Below, in pieces: positions 4,579-12,428 of a DNA stretch of 15,137 nt. The notes beneath the pieces are model-generated. The model saw only the letters and a list, made by a program, of their open reading frames with translations, was not told where the DNA came from and did not search any database. Position 1 is the stretch's first letter. Each line of letters begins with the position of its first letter. The position numbers and the translations under genes are program-made. The DNA is from an uncultured Collinsella sp. (GTDB taxonomy: Bacteria; Actinomycetota; Coriobacteriia; Coriobacteriales; Coriobacteriaceae): contig UQZM01000049.1 of NCBI GenBank assembly GCA_900545615.1, positions 1 to 15,137 on the forward strand. The letters run 5' to 3'.

Positions 4579-7356
4579 TTACTTGCGACCGAACTTGATT
4601 TTGATTGCACGCTTTAAAGCATACTTGCCAAGGCTCGGGAGCTTTTGCTCGTATTTGACCATCGTGGAGCACTCGGGGCGATCGCGATCCAGATGGATGG
4701 CGTCAAACGCGCACTTGGTGGTGCACAGGCCGCAGCCAATGCACTTGTTGGGGTCGACTATCGAGGCGCCGCAGCCCAGGCAGCGGGCGGTCTCGGCGCG
4801 CACCTGCTCCTCGGTAAAGGTCTCAACATACTCGCTAAACGGCGCAGCCTTCTCGCGTTCGCGGTCCACATGCGCAACCTCGCGGCTCGCGTTGTCGTAG
4901 CTCTCAATCACGACATCGTCGCGGTCGAGCGCGGTGTAGCGGCGCTGGTTGCGGCCGATGGTGAGCGTGGATCCCGGCTGCACAAAGCGATGGATGGACA
5001 CGGCGGCCTCGTGACCGGCGACGATGGCATCGATGGCAAAGCTCGGACCGGTATAGACGTCGCCGCCCACAAAGATATCGGGCTCGGCGGTCTGGTAGGT
5101 CTGGGGATCGGCAAGGGCACCCTGGCCACGACCAAGCTCCACTTTGGAGCCAGCCAGCAGGTCGCCCCACACGATGGACTGGCCAATCGACATGACCACG
5201 CGGTCGGCATCGACACGACGCAGATCGTTCTCATCGTACTCGGGCGCAAAACGGCCCTCGTCGTCAAAGACGCGCGTGCAGCGCTTAAAGGTGATGCCAC
5301 ATACGCGACCGGCCTCGTCCAGGTGAACCTCCTTGGGGCCCCAGCCGCAGCTGATGTGAGCGCCGTCCTCAACGGCCTCGCGACGCTCCTCCTCGCTGGC
5401 GGGCATCTGGGCCTCGCTCTCCAGGCAGAACATCTCAACGTGCTCGGAACCCAGACGGCAGGCGTTGCGGGCAACGTCGATGGCCACGTTGCCGCCGCCC
5501 ACCACAATGGTGCGGCCGGACAGGGAATCGATCTTGCCGCTGTTAACCTCGCGAAGGAAGTCGACGGCCACGGTCACGTCCTCGGCATCCTCACCCGGAA
5601 TGCCGGCAAGGCGGCCGCCCTGGCAGCCGATGGCAACGTAGAAGGCCTTAAAGCCCTGCTCGCGCAGCTCATCGAGCGTCACGTCACGGCCGACCTCCAC
5701 GCCATAGCGGAACTCGGCGCCCATCAGGCGAATGATCTCGACCTCAGCCTCGATAACGTCCTTTTCCAGCTTAAAGCTGGGAATGCCATAGGTGAGCATG
5801 CCGCCCGGGCGCTCGTTCTTCTCGAACACGACAGGTTTGTAGCCCTTCTCGGCCAGGTAGAAAGCGCAGGACAGGCCGGCCGGACCGGCACCGATGATGG
5901 CGATCTTCTGGTCGAAGCCGCCGGCACGCGTCGGGGTCACCACAGGCGGGACATAGCGGGTCGCGGCATCCAGATCGCGCTGGGCGATGAACTTCTTGAC
6001 CTCGTCGATAGCCACGGCAGCGTCCACACGGCCGCGGGTGCAGGCATCCTCACAGCGGCGGTTGCACACACGGCCGCAAATAGCGGGCAGCGGGTTCTCG
6101 CGCTTAATGAGTGCTAGGGCCTCGTCATAGCGACCCTGAGCCGCGAGCTTCAAATAGCCCTGAACGGCAACGTGCGCGGGGCAGGCCGTCTTGCAGGGAG
6201 CGGTGCCGGACTTGTGCGTCTCGATGCGGTTGTCGTTGCGGTAGTTGGGCGACCACTTGGTGTGGTCCCACTTGGTGGCGTCGGGCAGCTCCTGGCGCGG
6301 ATACTCGGGCACCTGCCCGCCGGCCTTTTTGCTGCAGAGCTTCTGGCCGAGCTTGGCGGCGCCGGCCGGGCACACCTCAACGCAGCGACCGCAGGCCACG
6401 CACTTGTCCTTCTCGACCTTGGCGACATAGGCCGAGCGCGACAGGTTGGGCGTGTTGAACAGCTGAGAGGTGCGCAGGGCGTAGCACACGTTGACGTTGC
6501 AGTTGCAGATAGCGAAGATCTTGTTCTCGCCGTCAATGTTGGTGATCTGGTGCACAAAGCCGTTGTCCTCGGCCTGGCGCAAGATGTCGTAAACCTCGTC
6601 GCGGGTCACGTAATGGCCACGATCGGTCTCGACCACGTAGTCGGCCATATCGCCCACGGCGATGCACCAATCGGCCGGGTCGTCGGCGCAGCCCTCACCC
6701 ATCACGCGACGGCTCGCACGGCAGCTGCAGGTGCTGGCGGCATACTTACCCTCGTATTTGTCGAGCCAATGCTCGATATGCTCGATCGGCACCGAGGTGT
6801 TTGCGGCGTCGATGGCCTTCTCGACCGGAATGACGTGCATGCCGATACCGGCGCCTCCGGGCGGCACCATCGGCGTGGCGCGGGACAGCGGCCCCTTGGA
6901 CGCCTGCTCAAAGAACTTGGCATAGACCGGATGCTCCTCGAGCTGGCTCACGCGCATGTTGAGGAACTCGGCGGAACCCGGCACCAGCATGGGCAGCACC
7001 CACTGCTTGGCGCGCCCGGGGTTTTCCCAGTTGTACTCGAGCAGACCCGTGTAGCTCATGTCGTCGAGCATCTTCTCGATATCGGCCTCGGGCATGCCGG
7101 CGAGCTTGACCATCTCGGGCAGCGTATAGGGACGACGCATCTTCATCTTGCAGAGCACTTCGGCCTGCTCGTCGGTTGCGGCCTCGGCAAACGACCAGTA
7201 CTCGTAGCCCAGCAGCTCATCGCGATGCAGCAGACGGTTGGTGCAGTGCTCGCACAGCTTGACGATGGCCTCGCGCGGATGCTCCGGCAGCGGCGGCACG
7301 AACTCCGAACCGATGTCGGGCTCGGTGTAGCTAATCCCCGGTCCGTTGAGAATCAT
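4579..7356 (-). CDS. Multidomain Fe-S/FAD/NAD(P) oxidoreductase with GltD-type core
   Basis: This is a 925-residue, apparently cytoplasmic redox protein. Seen in order: a CEHC pair at 35-38; a winged-helix-like segment at about 70-108; a CSCR cluster (210, 212, 223, 231); CNCNVNVC (284-291); a 4Fe-4S motif CxxCxxCxxxCP (319-329); GltD-type N-terminal cysteines (388, 392, 427, 431, 435, 439); the FAD Rossmann motif GAGPAG (489-494); a second dinucleotide motif VVGGGNVAID (618-626), probably NAD(P); the FAD-closing GGDV (764-767); C-terminal cysteines 859, 862, 872, 875, 878, 882. The GltD core normally moves electrons between NAD(P)H, FAD and Fe-S clusters. The electron partner and substrate are unknown. 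The ATG at 7356 follows AAGGGA by about 7 bases; the open frame continues upstream but overlaps the divergent tetR region and is not coding there. Confidence 0.9.
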   Translation of the reverse strand: MILNGPGISYTEPDIGSEFVPPLPEHPREAIVKLCEHCTNRLLHRDELLGYEYWSFAEAATDEQAEVLCKMKMRRPYTLPEMVKLAGMPEADIEKMLDDMSYTGLLEYNWENPGRAKQWVLPMLVPGSAEFLNMRVSQLEEHPVYAKFFEQASKGPLSRATPMVPPGGAGIGMHVIPVEKAIDAANTSVPIEHIEHWLDKYEGKYAASTCSCRASRRVMGEGCADDPADWCIAVGDMADYVVETDRGHYVTRDEVYDILRQAEDNGFVHQITNIDGENKIFAICNCNVNVCYALRTSQLFNTPNLSRSAYVAKVEKDKCVACGRCVEVCPAGAAKLGQKLCSKKAGGQVPEYPRQELPDATKWDHTKWSPNYRNDNRIETHKSGTAPCKTACPAHVAVQGYLKLAAQGRYDEALALIKRENPLPAICGRVCNRRCEDACTRGRVDAAVAIDEVKKFIAQRDLDAATRYVPPVVTPTRAGGFDQKIAIIGAGPAGLSCAFYLAEKGYKPVVFEKNERPGGMLTYGIPSFKLEKDVIEAEVEIIRLMGAEFRYGVEVGRDVTLDELREQGFKAFYVAIGCQGGRLAGIPGEDAEDVTVAVDFLREVNSGKIDSLSGRTIVVGGGNVAIDVARNACRLGSEHVEMFCLESEAQMPASEEERREAVEDGAHISCGWGPKEVHLDEAGRVCGITFKRCTRVFDDEGRFAPEYDENDLRRVDADRVVMSIGQSIVWGDLLAGSKVELGRGQGALADPQTYQTAEPDIFVGGDVYTGPSFAIDAIVAGHEAAVSIHRFVQPGSTLTIGRNQRRYTALDRDDVVIESYDNASREVAHVDREREKAAPFSEYVETFTEEQVRAETARCLGCGASIVDPNKCIGCGLCTTKCAFDAIHLDRDRPECSTMVKYEQKLPSLGKYALKRAIKIKFGRK

Positions 7357-7449
7357 GGTTGTCCCTTCTCTTGCCGCAGCCCGGCGAGACCGCGGCGCCC
7401 CTCTTTTTTTGCAGGCTGGGCATGCCCCATGCCGTTCACCCGCCATTAG

Positions 7450-7464
7450 TTGACATTGTGTCAA
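7450..7464. promoter_or_regulatory. Putative TetR operator 1
   Basis: TTGACATTGTGTCAA is a perfect 6+3+6 palindrome. It shares the pattern TTGAC-R-NNN-Y-GTCAA with operator 2, whose centre is 23 bp away. Its position between the divergent genes suggests a site for the adjacent TetR protein. Confidence 0.65.
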
Positions 7465-7472
7465 AAATAGTA

Positions 7473-7487
7473 TTGACGAACCGTCAA
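7473..7487. promoter_or_regulatory. Putative TetR operator 2
   Basis: TTGACGAACCGTCAA is a perfect 6+3+6 palindrome and the closest match to the shared pattern. It is also the better match to the third, degenerate copy at 7504-7518. Confidence 0.65.
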
Positions 7488-7503
7488 CAATATTCAAGAC
7501 TGT

Positions 7504-7518
7504 TAGGCGAACGGTCAG
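7504..7518. promoter_or_regulatory. Putative degenerate TetR operator 3
   Basis: TAGGCGAACGGTCAG aligns with operator 2 over its core (CGAAC-GTCA). Its centre lies 31 bp from that of operator 2, close to three helical turns. It is about 28 bases upstream of the tetR start, where binding would block tetR expression. Symmetry is imperfect, so confidence is low. Confidence 0.35.
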
Positions 7519-7545
7519 GCAAAAGAGGATGAAAGGCGGCAGAAC

Positions 7546-8208
7546 ATGGGCAACACGTACGCAGATATCCCTGTGGCCGACGCCACTCTTGCGTCCGAGA
7601 GCGCGGCAAAGCGCCTGACGGGCGACGAACGCCGTCGCGAGATTCTCGATGCCGTGCGCACCGTAAGCTCCGAGCTGGGCGTGTCCCACCTATCGGTATC
7701 GGCCGTGACCAAGCGAGCCGGCTGCACGCGTTCATTGTTCTACCACTACTTCGCCGACATGGACGCCGCCGTCACCGCCGTCATGGACGAGGCAATCGAC
7801 GGTTTTATCTCCGAGCTTGAGCAGTGGAATGCCAACCGCACCGTCGGCGATATCGAGGGCGCACTCGACACCGTCGCCCCGCTCTTTAAGCGCCTGGTCG
7901 CCAGCGGCCACGAGCTGCCGAGTACGCTCACCTCAAGCAGTGGCGCGCTCTACGGCGGCTTTTTACACAACGTGGTCCAGCGTGTGGCGCAGTATATCTG
8001 CGACACCACCGTGGTGGATTTTGTCGCCCATCATGAGCTACGCATCGACCATGTCTACGAGACGTTCTACACCCTCATCATGGGGTTGTTGATGTATATC
8101 CGCACGCACCCCGATGTGCCCGACGAGACGGTCAAGGAAATCATCGCCTCGACACTCCACATCGAGGGCTATACCGCCAAGTATCCGGAGCGCAAGCCCC
8201 AGGACTGA
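7546..8208 (+). CDS. TetR/AcrR family transcriptional regulator
   Basis: This is a 220-residue DNA-binding regulator. After a variable N-terminal extension of about 25 residues comes a TetR_N helix-turn-helix: RREILDAVRTVSSELGVSHLSV, then AVTKRAGCTRSLFYHYFADMDAAV (about 30-78), including the family's typical YxYF-like recognition-helix end (FYHYF). The C-terminal two thirds is helical and ligand-binding in the family; its ligand cannot be predicted. The start at 7546 is favoured because AGAGGATGAAAGGCGG lies just upstream. The gene is divergent from the oxidoreductase and followed by the membrane protein gene after 63 bases on the same strand. The intergenic palindromes suggest that it controls itself and both neighbours. 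Confidence 0.92.
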   Translation: MGNTYADIPVADATLASESAAKRLTGDERRREILDAVRTVSSELGVSHLSVSAVTKRAGCTRSLFYHYFADMDAAVTAVMDEAIDGFISELEQWNANRTVGDIEGALDTVAPLFKRLVASGHELPSTLTSSSGALYGGFLHNVVQRVAQYICDTTVVDFVAHHELRIDHVYETFYTLIMGLLMYIRTHPDVPDETVKEIIASTLHIEGYTAKYPERKPQD

Positions 8209-8225
8209 CGACATTTGGCCAAACT

Positions 8226-8253
8226 GCCCGCGATCAGAAGAGGGGCCGCGGGC
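8226..8253 (+). other. Intercistronic hairpin between tetR and the membrane protein gene
   Basis: The perfect arms GCCCGCG (8226-8232) and CGCGGGC (8247-8253) flank a 14-base loop, ending just before the Shine-Dalgarno (AAGGAG) of the next gene. There is no T tract. It could stabilise the downstream message or tune the ratio of regulator to membrane protein. Confidence 0.45.
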
Positions 8254-8271
8254 GTGTGAAAGGAGAGCAGC

Positions 8272-9279
8272 ATGCTGTTCGATGTTTGGGGTAGCGATAC
8301 CCTTATCCACTGGGCCGGCTGGGCCATGGTCTTTATTGGCCTGATCGTGCTCAACGAGGTCGGCCGCCGCACCAAGCTGGGCGCGGCCATCATCTTTGGC
8401 GTGGCTCCGCTGGCCATGACCATCTACTGCGTCGCCATCGCCGTGGGCGTCTCACAAGGCGCCGATTGGGCGCTCACCAACCCCACCCATGTGTACCAGA
8501 ACAGCTGGTTCCACTACGCCAAGGTATACGCGGCGCTGGCCGGTTGCTGGGGCTTCATTGCCATTAAGTACCAGTGGGGCAAGATCGGCAAGGCGCATTG
8601 GTTCCGCGCATGGCCGTTTGTGATCGTCGCCATCAACATCATGATCGCTGTCGTGTCCGACTTTGAGAGCGCCTATCACTTCTTTGTCCTGGGCGAGTCC
8701 ACCTGGGTCACCTCCGAAGGTGCCACGCAGCTGGCCGGCTGGAACAACGTGTTCAACGGCATCGCCGGTATCATCAACATCTTCTGTATGACCGGTTGGT
8801 GGAGCGTCTACGCCTCCGAGGATCAGACCGACATGCTGTGGCCCGATATGACCTGGGTCTACATCATCGCCTACGATATCTGGAACTTCTGCTACACCTA
8901 CAACTGCCTGCCCACCCACTCCTGGTTCTGCGGCTTTGCGCTGCTGCTGGCGCCCACCGTCGCCGCCTTTATCTGGAACAAGGGCGGCTGGATTCAGAAC
9001 CGCGCCTTTACGCTGGCCATTTGGTGCATGTTTGCCCAGGTGTTCCCGTACTTCCAGGAGGAGTCCATCTTTGTGACCCACTCCACGCTCGACCCCGGCG
9101 CCGCTACCGCGGTCTCGATCGCCGCGCTGGTCGCCAACATCGCCGCGATCATCTACATCGCCTACCGCGCCAAGAAGCTCGGCCGCAACCCCTACAAGCA
9201 GGATGTCTTTGAGGGCACCAGCGATTGGGAGAAGGCCACCGCTCGCCGCGCCAAGGTTGATTACGCACACGCCGAGTAA
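8272..9279 (+). CDS. Polytopic Trp-rich membrane protein (DUF5692-like)
   Basis: This is a 335-residue integral membrane protein with about nine predicted hydrophobic helices (roughly 11-30, 37-60, 82-99, 113-129, 155-177, 191-212, 217-235, 243-262 and 277-298). A charged cytoplasm-like tail follows (RAKKLGRNPYKQ... to the end). It contains about 21 tryptophans (6%) and many Tyr and Phe. Conserved-looking intramembrane polar residues include the D130-F-E132 pair, H136 and the NCLPTHSW loop (211-218). From memory it matches the family annotated DUF5692 in Coriobacteriia; no function is known to me. The ATG follows GGAG by about 8 bases. It lies downstream of tetR, probably in one operon, and ends before a strong terminator. 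Quinone- or steroid-related roles would be speculation. Confidence 0.8.
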   Translation: MLFDVWGSDTLIHWAGWAMVFIGLIVLNEVGRRTKLGAAIIFGVAPLAMTIYCVAIAVGVSQGADWALTNPTHVYQNSWFHYAKVYAALAGCWGFIAIKYQWGKIGKAHWFRAWPFVIVAINIMIAVVSDFESAYHFFVLGESTWVTSEGATQLAGWNNVFNGIAGIINIFCMTGWWSVYASEDQTDMLWPDMTWVYIIAYDIWNFCYTYNCLPTHSWFCGFALLLAPTVAAFIWNKGGWIQNRAFTLAIWCMFAQVFPYFQEESIFVTHSTLDPGAATAVSIAALVANIAAIIYIAYRAKKLGRNPYKQDVFEGTSDWEKATARRAKVDYAHAE

Positions 9280-9350
9280 CGCGCCTGGCGCAGACATCGC
9301 TTGAGCACGAAGCAGCATAGTCGGCTCCGCGCAACTCAACGCATTGTAGA

Positions 9351-9390
9351 GCCCCCGGAATGTGATTCGTTCGCGTTCCGGGGGCCTTTT
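9351..9390 (+). terminator. Intrinsic terminator after the tetR-membrane protein operon
   Basis: GCCCCCGGAA (9351-9360) and TTCCGGGGGC (9376-9385) pair perfectly over 10 bp around a 15-base loop and are followed by CTTTT. It lies 72 bases after the membrane protein stop codon and separates that operon from the next plus-strand gene. Confidence 0.88.
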
Positions 9391-9512
9391 GCTGCCGCGA
9401 GGATGCGGCCGAACGATACGCTCGAGTTAAATCGGATCTTATATTTCGCACGCGCTTTATATGGCTCCATTTTTGGGTACAGTGTTGTCCCGATATTGAG
9501 CTTGGGGGATAT

Positions 9513-10994
9513 ATGAGCGATGAGACGTATGGCCGCGAGGATGCGGCCCAGGATGCGGAAGCATGTGCCGAAGCCCTGGAGAGCCTTGACCGGATCGCGC
9601 TAGACGAGCTCTCGTTTAGCGATTCGGTCGTCGACGCGCAGGACGAGGTGCACGAAGACACTGAGGACGAAGGCAGCGACGCCAAAGACGCTCCTGACGA
9701 AGCCGAAGAGGACGATAGCGAGGCCGACGACCAGCCCGAATCCGACACGAGCGAGGAAACCATCTTGCTCGACAGCTTGCCGGCCGAAGATTCGCTGACC
9801 CGCGAGCTTCCCGGCCTGGGCTCCGCTCCTGCCGTGGACGAGACCATCGCCATGGGCGATATTCCCCTGCCGTCCGTTCCCTCGGCACGCGAGGCCGAGG
9901 TCCGCCATCGCAAGATGTCGCCCAAGCGCCGCAATCTGATGGTCGCCGGTGTCGTGGCCGTCGCGCTCGTCGCCGGCGGTGCAGGTTATGCTGCCTGGAA
10001 CGGATATCAGCAAGAGCAGGCTGCCGCTGTCGCCGCCAATGCCCACACGATGATGTCGGTGCAGATTGGCGCGCATGCCGCGGGCCTCGACTGTTCCACT
10101 GGCTCCAAGATTCCCGTACAGGTGAGCGGTCAGGATTCTGACGGCTCCTCCGTGAGCGAAACGCTCTATGTTGACGAGCACGGCCGCGGCATCAAACTGC
10201 TGCCCGGCGATTACACGCTCTCCATTGCCGCCTCCCCCATCGCGTCCGACGGCACCGTCTATACCGTGCCGACCACCAAGGCGCAGGTCACGATCAAGAG
10301 CGACGGACAGGACCTAAGCAGCCAGGCCGCCTTTAGGCTCAAGGTGCCTTCGGCCGACACGGTGACTGACGACCAGATCGATGCCGCCGCCAAGTATGCC
10401 GAGGAGGGCGGTGCGAGCTCCGCCGCGGCTGCCAAAGTGCTCCAGCAGGCAGCAACCGCGCGGCGCGACGCCGCCGTCAATGCCGTGAGCGCGCAAAAGG
10501 CACAGGCGTCCCGTGATGCTGACGCTCGCCACAAGGCAACCGACCTCTACCAGCTCGATATTCCCGTCGAGTGGTACGGCAAGGTCGCAACTTGGCAAAA
10601 CGGAAGCACGCTATGCATCTATCTGGGCGACGACGCCAATACGCCGCTCGTGACGCTCGTCGCGGTGCGCGAGGGCGAGAGCTTTACGCCCGATGAAGGC
10701 GATACGGTTTTGGGTGCGGCCAATCTAGGCAACGGTTATACCGTCTACGCCAGCGGCCCCGTCTATCCGTACGTGGTGCCCCAGACCATCAACGGACGGA
10801 CGCAGAACCCCGTGTCAACCTACCCCATGGACACGGCCATTGAGCTTGTCGAGCTTACGACCGGCAACCGCTATACGTATAGCCAGATCAAGAACGACCT
10901 GGTGGGTAAAGACGGCAAGGCCGATGGTGCCACTAAGCTCGAAACCGACTACCTCGCGCAGATCCTGCTGCCGAGTATCAAAGCCCAGGACTAG
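9513..10994 (+). CDS. Single-pass membrane protein with acidic N-terminus and extracytoplasmic domains, function unknown
   Basis: I do not recognise a named family for this 493-residue protein. Residues 1-125 are strongly acidic and low in complexity (many Asp, Glu, Ala, Ser) and probably disordered. A basic stop, RHRKMSPKRR (131-140), precedes one membrane helix (about 142-160), giving an N-in, C-out topology. Outside, a beta-rich stretch (about 182-280, with LLPGDYTLSI) resembles a carboxypeptidase-regulatory or prealbumin-like fold. An Ala-rich helical segment (about 285-345) follows, then a C-terminal domain starting LYQLDIPVEWYGKV that resembles uncharacterised extracellular domains of Coriobacteriia. 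The ATG at 9513 has GGGGG about 5 bases upstream; TACAGT at 9478 is a weak -10 candidate. The upstream terminator makes it a separate unit. Confidence 0.8.
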   Translation: MSDETYGREDAAQDAEACAEALESLDRIALDELSFSDSVVDAQDEVHEDTEDEGSDAKDAPDEAEEDDSEADDQPESDTSEETILLDSLPAEDSLTRELPGLGSAPAVDETIAMGDIPLPSVPSAREAEVRHRKMSPKRRNLMVAGVVAVALVAGGAGYAAWNGYQQEQAAAVAANAHTMMSVQIGAHAAGLDCSTGSKIPVQVSGQDSDGSSVSETLYVDEHGRGIKLLPGDYTLSIAASPIASDGTVYTVPTTKAQVTIKSDGQDLSSQAAFRLKVPSADTVTDDQIDAAAKYAEEGGASSAAAAKVLQQAATARRDAAVNAVSAQKAQASRDADARHKATDLYQLDIPVEWYGKVATWQNGSTLCIYLGDDANTPLVTLVAVREGESFTPDEGDTVLGAANLGNGYTVYASGPVYPYVVPQTINGRTQNPVSTYPMDTAIELVELTTGNRYTYSQIKNDLVGKDGKADGATKLETDYLAQILLPSIKAQD

Positions 10995-11067
10995 CCTGGC
11001 GCAGCAAGGTGCTCCCCAACCGTGATGAGGGAGCCAGGAGGTCCTGACCCCACAGGTCCATAGATGA

Positions 11068-12420
11068 TTAGGCAAGGAGCCACTTCCATGCGGGCACAAC
11101 GTGGACCACACCGTGCTCGCATGAAATATCGGTCTGTTCATCCATGGTAACGATTGCCGACTCGCCAAGATCGAACTGGGCCATCGAGGCATCAAGCGCG
11201 GCAATTTCGCGCCCGCGCGTTTTCTCACGTGCCATATCCGCACTCACCTGAATCAGGCTATAAGCCCGCATGAGAAGCGCGTCCCCAGCCACAAAGTCCA
11301 CCTCATGGCTTTTGCTCTTCTCTTTGATCAGCAGGCGGCAGACCGAGCCGGTCCTCACCGCGGGAGTCTTTCTTCTTAGCGCATTGAACACTGCGGTCTC
11401 GAGCCTCTGGCCCTGGTCCAATGCCGATGCCGGAGAGAATGCTCCAAACATCGCAGGGTCGACAGCGTAGACCTTAGACGCAGACCGCATGTTATTTGCC
11501 AGTGAACGCGTGAACTCCGGCACAGAAAATAACAGGTAGGCGTCCTCATAATACTCAAGTAAATCGCTGAGCGAATTACGACTGACGGGTATCTGTCTGC
11601 CCTTGAACTCGTTGTACACTTTGTTCACTGACAGCTCTCGTCCCGAAGATGCCATACACCGCGTCAAGAACAGCGATGCCAAGCGAGGGTTCTTGACGTC
11701 GTAACGTTCAACGACGTCCATGGCGACCGTTCGCGAAGCATATTCCTGTAGCAGCTGAATCGCGTCTGCAGGCGTCTGCTCAAGTGTCGCGATGAATCCC
11801 CCTCGTTCAAGATACCCGATCAGATGATGCCGAAGCAGCGCCGCATCGCTCGGAGAAAAGGTCGCATCTGGCTCGGGAACGCTCCCCGTCTTATATCGAA
11901 CGTATTCCGAAAAACTCAACGGAAAAAGCTCTCGCACAAGGGAACGACCCCTGAACTCGCTCTTAAGTTCTGAGGACAGCATCTTAGAAGAAGATCCCGT
12001 CACATAGACGGTCGCTTTCTCCGTATCGACTACACGCCGCAGAAACGCACCCCATTCGGGAATTTCCTGGATCTCGTCAAAGAAAATGTAAGCGCCCTCG
12101 GTTCGAGCAACAGGATACAGCGCATAGAACGTGTCGAGCACGTCCGCCAGCAGCGATGGCTCATACGGGCGCAAGCGCTCATCCTCAAAATTGAAGTAAA
12201 GCATCCGGTCAAGCTCGACGCCCCGGCTCTGAAGCCGCCGCATCTCCTGATACAGGCGATACGTCTTTCCACAACGGCGGGCCCCCACAACCACATTTAC
12301 GATGTTGTCGCGCTTTGGCTCCTGTGGGTTTCCCAGATCAAGGTCTCGCTCAAAGACCTGCGGAACCCCCTGCTGTTCAAAGTCCTTTATTTTCTGGGCG
12401 ATCAAGTCGTTGAATGCCAT
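11068..12420 (-). CDS. AAA_14/DUF4143-type ATPase
   Basis: This 450-residue protein belongs to a widespread family of ATPases of largely unknown function. It has a Walker A GARRCGKT (46-53), a Walker B YIFFDEIQEIPEWG (111-124), a TGSSS sensor-type segment (141-145) and the ELKSEFRGRS element (151-160) typical of AAA_14. The following LFPLSFSEY is a family hallmark. The C-terminal half corresponds to DUF4143, with HEVDFV (372-377) and LIQVSADM (389-396) resembling a PD-(D/E)xK-like core; whether it cuts DNA is unknown. The ATG at 12420 has GGAG six bases upstream. It is convergent with the preceding gene, and its promoter lies in a long inverted repeat. Such genes are often accessory, but I see no mobile-element junctions here. 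Confidence 0.9.
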   Translation of the reverse strand: MAFNDLIAQKIKDFEQQGVPQVFERDLDLGNPQEPKRDNIVNVVVGARRCGKTYRLYQEMRRLQSRGVELDRMLYFNFEDERLRPYEPSLLADVLDTFYALYPVARTEGAYIFFDEIQEIPEWGAFLRRVVDTEKATVYVTGSSSKMLSSELKSEFRGRSLVRELFPLSFSEYVRYKTGSVPEPDATFSPSDAALLRHHLIGYLERGGFIATLEQTPADAIQLLQEYASRTVAMDVVERYDVKNPRLASLFLTRCMASSGRELSVNKVYNEFKGRQIPVSRNSLSDLLEYYEDAYLLFSVPEFTRSLANNMRSASKVYAVDPAMFGAFSPASALDQGQRLETAVFNALRRKTPAVRTGSVCRLLIKEKSKSHEVDFVAGDALLMRAYSLIQVSADMAREKTRGREIAALDASMAQFDLGESAIVTMDEQTDISCEHGVVHVVPAWKWLLA

Positions 12421-12428
12421 GATTCTCC

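Larger units (their letters stand above)
7357..7545. promoter_or_regulatory. Divergent control region of the oxidoreductase and tetR genes
   Basis: This 189-bp spacer holds three related palindromes and TTGACA/TTGACG hexamers that could be -35 elements on either strand. Minus-strand TACTAT (near 7469-7474) with TTGAAT 19 bp upstream is a possible promoter toward the oxidoreductase. I could not assign a confident -10 for tetR. A poly-T run at about 7403-7410 lies in the oxidoreductase leader. Confidence 0.6.

Noticed and set aside
4415..4672. 85-codon minus-strand frame between hypA and the oxidoreductase
   Set aside because: It overlaps the 3' end of the oxidoreductase in another frame and runs through the hairpin at 4550-4571; no motif or ribosome binding site was seen.
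4645..7449. 490- and 425-codon plus-strand frames opposite the oxidoreductase
   Set aside because: They are the same high-GC antisense effect; the minus strand carries intact Fe-S, FAD and NAD(P) motifs throughout.
7357..7689. Extension of the oxidoreductase upstream to 7689
   Set aside because: It would overlap the operators and the start of the divergent tetR gene. The extra residues show no motif, and the ATG at 7356 has a good Shine-Dalgarno.
10995..11067. Terminator between the convergent genes at 10994 and 11068
   Set aside because: Short stems exist (CCTGGC/GCCAGG and GCTCCC/GGGAGC), but they are mutually exclusive and no T tract follows on either strand.
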